Source: Lachnospiraceae bacterium UBA1760 (GTDB lineage Bacteria; Bacillota; Clostridia; Lachnospirales; Lachnospiraceae). Taken from it: a stretch of DNA of 8,149 nt. The notes below the pieces were generated by a model. The model searched no databases, was not told the origin of the DNA, and saw nothing but the letters and a program-made list of their open reading frames with translations. Positions 5,245-8,149 of this stretch are shown piece by piece. The DNA lies in NCBI GenBank assembly GCA_002314775.1, contig DCHE01000075.1, positions 1-8,149 on the forward strand. Direction: 5' to 3'. Position 1 is the first letter of the stretch; every line of letters starts with the position of its first letter. Position numbers and translations under genes: made by a program.

Positions 5245-6771
5245 ATGACCTTAACAAGCATTTCATTTTATATATTTTTACCAATCTGCATACTGGTTTA
5301 TTTTCTGATTCCCAGTCGTTTCAGATACGTCTGGCTTCTTTTTGTCAGCTACTTTTTCTATTCAACGCTAGACGGCGCATTCGTAATGCTCCTTGTTGTA
5401 TCGACAGTTATAACCTGGCTAAGTGGCAATACCATTTCCATTGTTGAAAAGAAAAAAATAAAGATTCTCATTATGATAATCGGGATAATGTTTAATATTA
5501 TGATGCTTTTCATATATAAATATGAAGACTTCTTTCTTGCTGTCGCAAAATCAGATATAAGACTTAATCTTATTCTGCCTGCCGGAATTTCATTTTACAC
5601 ATTTCAGTCTCTTACATACATAATTGATATATACAGAGGTGATGCCAAGCCAGAGAGAAATTTCTTTAAATACGCTCTTTTCGTTTCTTTCTTCCCTCTG
5701 ATTCTGTCAGGCCCTATAGAACGCGCCTCTCATCTTCTGCCACAGTTTTCAAGAGATGTTAAGTTTGATGTAGACAGAGCCAAGGATGGTCTTAAGCTAA
5801 TGCTCTTTGGTTATTTTCTCAAAATAGTAATTGTCGCCCGTATGGCTATTCTTACGGACTTTGTTTTTACAGATTATTTAAACAAGAATTCAGTAGCACT
5901 CATCATTGCCGTATTAGCTTATACAGTTCAGATATATTGCGATTTTGCTGGTTATTCATCAATTGCTATTGGAATGAGCAAAATAATGGGATTTGATATA
6001 ATAAAGAATTTCAATCAGCCTTATTTTGCAGTTTCAGTTACAGATTTCTGGAGACGATGGCATATATCTCTGTCTACCTGGTTCAGGGATTATCTCTATA
6101 TTCCTCTTGGCGGAAACAGAAAGGGAAGAATCAGAAAATACATAAATATAATGATTGTATTTATTGTTTCCGGATTATGGCATGGTGCCAATATGACATT
6201 TGTTGTATGGGGATTTTTAAATGGTATTTATCAGGTTATTGGAGATATTTTAAAACCTGTTAAACTAAAAGTGTTATCGTTACTGTGTAAGCAGGCAGAA
6301 TCGAACGGCGCAAACGAAAATGCTGATACGTTTCAGGATAATAATCCTGGCAAAACATCACACAAAAAAGAATCAGTCGTGCAGTATCAGAGAAATCACC
6401 TTGCAAGAATACTGCAGACCCTAGTAACCTTCATATTAATAAGCTTTACCTGGATATTCTTTAGATCCTCATCTGTTTATGAAGCAGGCGAAATCATAAA
6501 AAGAATTTTCTCCTCTTTTAGTTATGTAAACCTATTTGACGGAACTCTATGGAATGTGGGACTTGGTGTAAACAATATGCTCTTTGCACTTGCTGCAATT
6601 GTAATTCTTATCATTGCGGATGTATTATGCGAAAGGAAAAAATGCGATGTTTCAGGTCTTCTCCTTAATACAAAAGCAGTAGTACGCTGGGCTGTTTATT
6701 ATGTAATGATTTTAATGATTCTTTTGTCAATGAACCTGAATATGACTGAGTTTATTTATTCTAATTTTTAA
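5245..6771 (+). CDS. MBOAT-family membrane O-acyltransferase (AlgI/PatA/DltB type)
   Basis: A 508-residue polytopic membrane protein of the MBOAT family, which passes acyl (usually acetyl) groups from the cytoplasm across the membrane for O-acylation of extracellular polysaccharide, peptidoglycan or teichoic acid. Family landmarks (numbered from ATG 5245): LPAGISFYTFQSLTYIIDIY (111-130), GPIER (156-160), QIYCDFAGYSSIAIGMSK from 229, DFWRRWHISLSTWFRDYLYI with His273, the catalytic-type WHGA with His313, and the C-terminal EFIYSNF. About ten membrane segments are visible. A polar insert without membrane character lies at about 349-386 and probably forms a cytoplasmic loop. The frame is open back to a TTG at 5224, but family alignment (FYIFLPICILVYF near the start) favours the ATG. 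No Shine-Dalgarno sequence precedes it. The SGNH partner gene follows after 66 bases. Confidence 0.92.
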   Translation: MTLTSISFYIFLPICILVYFLIPSRFRYVWLLFVSYFFYSTLDGAFVMLLVVSTVITWLSGNTISIVEKKKIKILIMIIGIMFNIMMLFIYKYEDFFLAVAKSDIRLNLILPAGISFYTFQSLTYIIDIYRGDAKPERNFFKYALFVSFFPLILSGPIERASHLLPQFSRDVKFDVDRAKDGLKLMLFGYFLKIVIVARMAILTDFVFTDYLNKNSVALIIAVLAYTVQIYCDFAGYSSIAIGMSKIMGFDIIKNFNQPYFAVSVTDFWRRWHISLSTWFRDYLYIPLGGNRKGRIRKYINIMIVFIVSGLWHGANMTFVVWGFLNGIYQVIGDILKPVKLKVLSLLCKQAESNGANENADTFQDNNPGKTSHKKESVVQYQRNHLARILQTLVTFILISFTWIFFRSSSVYEAGEIIKRIFSSFSYVNLFDGTLWNVGLGVNNMLFALAAIVILIIADVLCERKKCDVSGLLLNTKAVVRWAVYYVMILMILLSMNLNMTEFIYSNF

Positions 6772-6799
6772 CTGCATATTTTGATTTAATATACTCTGC

Positions 6800-6828
6800 T
6801 TTACTGAGTGATTTAACCGTACTATTTT
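6800..6828 (+). promoter_or_regulatory. Candidate promoter just before the SGNH gene
   Basis: TTTACT (6800-6805), a 17-base spacer and TATTTT (6823-6828) form a weak promoter-like pair in the 66-base gap between the two plus-strand genes. Transcription would begin near 6835, two to four bases before the ATG at 6838, so the message would be leaderless. Co-transcription from the MBOAT promoter is equally possible, as no terminator is seen in the gap. Confidence 0.3.
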
Positions 6829-6837
6829 ATAAATATA

Positions 6838-7803
6838 ATGAAAAATGTAAAATTTCTTTTAAAGTGCATACTGGCTCTTCTTCCAATACTGGCAGTCATG
6901 TGTTTTACCGCTGCCCTTCCTTTTGGTTACATGGATATCGAATATCCATCCTGGAAGTATACTAAGGAAGTTTCTGACGATATAAAGTCCGTCTCTTCTG
7001 GAACAACTCTGGTCCTTGGCGACTCAAGAGCCATGGCTGATATCATGCCATCTGAAGCAGCCGATGAAACCGTAGTCAATCTTGCTGTAGGTGGAGCAAC
7101 TTCCATTGAGATGTACTATACCCTTGAAAACTACATTAAGAACAATGGTAATCCTGGTAAGGTTATTATTATGTTTGCCCCATTCCACTACACAATTATT
7201 GATAATTTCTGGACCAGAACGGCTTATTTTAACTACTTGTCTGTAGCGGATATGAAGGATCTCTATTCTTACGCCAAAGCAGCAGACTCTGAGACACTTT
7301 TAAGAGCTGGCTACCAGAATGATCTTATAAGCTACAGAACTCGTTTTCCTGATAAATACCTTCCTGCCCTTTTAAATTCGCATTTTGTTGGCAGATACTC
7401 AGATAACAGCAACAAATATAACGAGCTCTTATCAGAACATGGCTATGGCGAATTTGGTACAGAACAGGGCTGTTCTGCACTAAACTACGAAACCGGATAC
7501 GAGCATATGCATACTACTGGTGATGCAGTTCTTCTTGATATTTACATGAACAGGCTTTTAAAGCTCTGCTCTGATTCAGGTATTGAAACAACTCTTCTAG
7601 TGCCTCCAATGAACGAATCAAGCTACAATGCGCTGAAGGCTTCTTATGTTGCCGAATTCAGTGATTATTTAAATACCCTTCAAATAAAATATCCCGCCAT
7701 TTTAATTGACGGGAATATTCCATGTTATGATGATATGTATTTTGGTGACGCTTCACATCTTAATCGCGAAGGCGCCATTATATTTACAAGATCATTATTT
7801 TAA
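6838..7803 (+). CDS. Membrane-anchored SGNH-hydrolase-like protein, probable O-acyltransferase partner of the MBOAT protein
   Basis: A 321-residue protein with one N-terminal membrane segment (about 6-27) and an extracytoplasmic domain with SGNH/GDSL-type motifs. These are block I LVLGDSRAM with Ser63, a glycine block NLAVGGATS (81-89), and block V DASHLN with Asp304 and His307, giving the Ser-Asp-His set. Similar proteins (AlgX/AlgJ, PatB, DltD-like) take the acyl group delivered by an MBOAT protein and place it on a polymer, and the MBOAT gene directly upstream supports that role. The acceptor is unknown. The start is the first ATG and is followed by a normal signal-anchor, but no Shine-Dalgarno sequence precedes it. 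The protein ends only 14 residues after the block V His, shorter than usual for a C-terminal helix; the same frame stays open for 29 codons after the TAA (to TGA at 7891). Confidence 0.85.
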   Translation: MKNVKFLLKCILALLPILAVMCFTAALPFGYMDIEYPSWKYTKEVSDDIKSVSSGTTLVLGDSRAMADIMPSEAADETVVNLAVGGATSIEMYYTLENYIKNNGNPGKVIIMFAPFHYTIIDNFWTRTAYFNYLSVADMKDLYSYAKAADSETLLRAGYQNDLISYRTRFPDKYLPALLNSHFVGRYSDNSNKYNELLSEHGYGEFGTEQGCSALNYETGYEHMHTTGDAVLLDIYMNRLLKLCSDSGIETTLLVPPMNESSYNALKASYVAEFSDYLNTLQIKYPAILIDGNIPCYDDMYFGDASHLNREGAIIFTRSLF

Positions 7804-7807
7804 GTTA

Positions 7808-7849
7808 TCTGCATTTTCTGGTCTGCAGTTTATTCTCTGCAAGGTTCCA
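7808..7849 (+). repeat. Three TCTGCA words spaced exactly 14 bases apart
   Basis: TCTGCA occurs at 7808, 7822 and 7836 between the stop codons of the convergent SGNH and SulP genes. The rest of each 14-base unit is not conserved. It may be chance or the remains of a short tandem repeat. No strong terminator hairpin was found in this 80-base gap, only a 5-bp stem CTCAG/CTGAG (7876-7894) without a T-run. Confidence 0.3.
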
Positions 7850-7883
7850 TCTATGACCAACTTAAGCACATTGAGTCTCAGCT

Positions 7884-8149
7884 TTATTCCTGAGTCTTGT
7901 TCTCCCGTGCTTTCTTCTCACGCGCTGCACGCTTAACATTTGTCTCCTGAACAAACTCTTCAAGAGAACGAGCAAGTTCAAGCGCATCATCAATGTGGTC
8001 ACAGAAGAACTCACGTCCTACTAAATCTGCAAATCCTGCCTTTTCAAATACGCTCATAGGCTGTTCATTAACATGTGAGAAAATAAGCTGTACATGCTTT
8101 TCTCTGCACTCCTCGTAAACCTCTTCAAAATTATGCATTGCTGTTGCAT
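7884..8149 (-). CDS. SulP-family anion transporter, C-terminal STAS domain, cut by the window edge
   Basis: Only the last 87 or so residues are in the window, and the frame is open to the right edge (reading ATAMHNFEEVYEECREKHVQ and onward). This is the second half of a STAS domain as found at the C-terminus of SulP (SLC26-like) sulfate/anion or bicarbonate transporters. The visible pattern is a helix (MHNFEEVYEECREK), a strand (VQLIFSHV), then NEQPMSVFEKAGFADLVG and the DHIDDALELA helix. The preceding membrane domain should lie to the right, outside the window. After the STAS fold comes a basic tail rich in Lys, Arg and Glu (VKRAAREKKARENKTQE). The first Met in the window (8136-8138) is internal, not the start. 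A free-standing STAS protein is less likely given the upstream open frame and this motif style. Confidence 0.8.
   Translation of the reverse strand, partial: ATAMHNFEEVYEECREKHVQLIFSHVNEQPMSVFEKAGFADLVGREFFCDHIDDALELARSLEEFVQETNVKRAAREKKARENKTQE

Noticed and set aside
7706..7936. 76-codon plus-strand frame bridging the SGNH and SulP gene ends
   Set aside because: It is out of frame with the SGNH gene, overlaps both neighbours, and looks like a chance frame. I also considered a frameshifted SGNH C-terminus, but block V and its stop are intact in the main frame.

Overview
This window looks like chromosomal DNA of a low-GC, strictly anaerobic Gram-positive bacterium, most probably a Lachnospiraceae-type Clostridia (Butyrivibrio, Pseudobutyrivibrio or Roseburia-like). 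The evidence is an anaerobic class III ribonucleotide reductase, a Gram-positive-type signal peptidase I, YerB-like and TPR lipoproteins, a Mbeg1-like hydrolase, and purine-rich Shine-Dalgarno sequences before the leftward genes. The genus is inference from protein style only. No RNA gene, insertion sequence, CRISPR array or phage gene was seen, and no gene-free stretch exceeds 300 bases (the longest are about 230 and 220 bases).

Left part (1-5124), all on the minus strand, read from right to left: signal peptidase I (lepB), a YerB-like DUF3048 lipoprotein with its own strong promoter and a terminator behind it, a cytoplasmic Mbeg1-like (DUF2974) alpha/beta hydrolase, a TPR lipoprotein that overlaps the hydrolase gene by 14 bases, and the N-terminal third of anaerobic ribonucleotide reductase nrdD, which runs off the left edge. 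nrdD has a near-consensus promoter, two tandem NrdR-like boxes 41 bases apart just upstream of it, and a leader of about 130 nt with a clear hairpin.

Right part (5125-8149): a divergent intergenic region leads into two plus-strand genes, an MBOAT membrane O-acyltransferase and a membrane-anchored SGNH-hydrolase-like protein. Together they resemble the AlgI/AlgX-J and PatA/PatB type pairs that carry acyl groups across the membrane and transfer them to an extracellular polymer. The acceptor cannot be told from this window. At the right edge the 3' end (STAS domain) of a SulP-family anion transporter converges on them from the minus strand.

Most of this is recognisable housekeeping and cell-envelope content. 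The points I would look at again are the NrdR-like tandem operator and leader of nrdD, the absence of Shine-Dalgarno sequences at both plus-strand genes with promoter-like hexamers placed almost at the start codons, and the coupled hydrolase/TPR-lipoprotein pair. I see no convincing evidence for a wholly new system.
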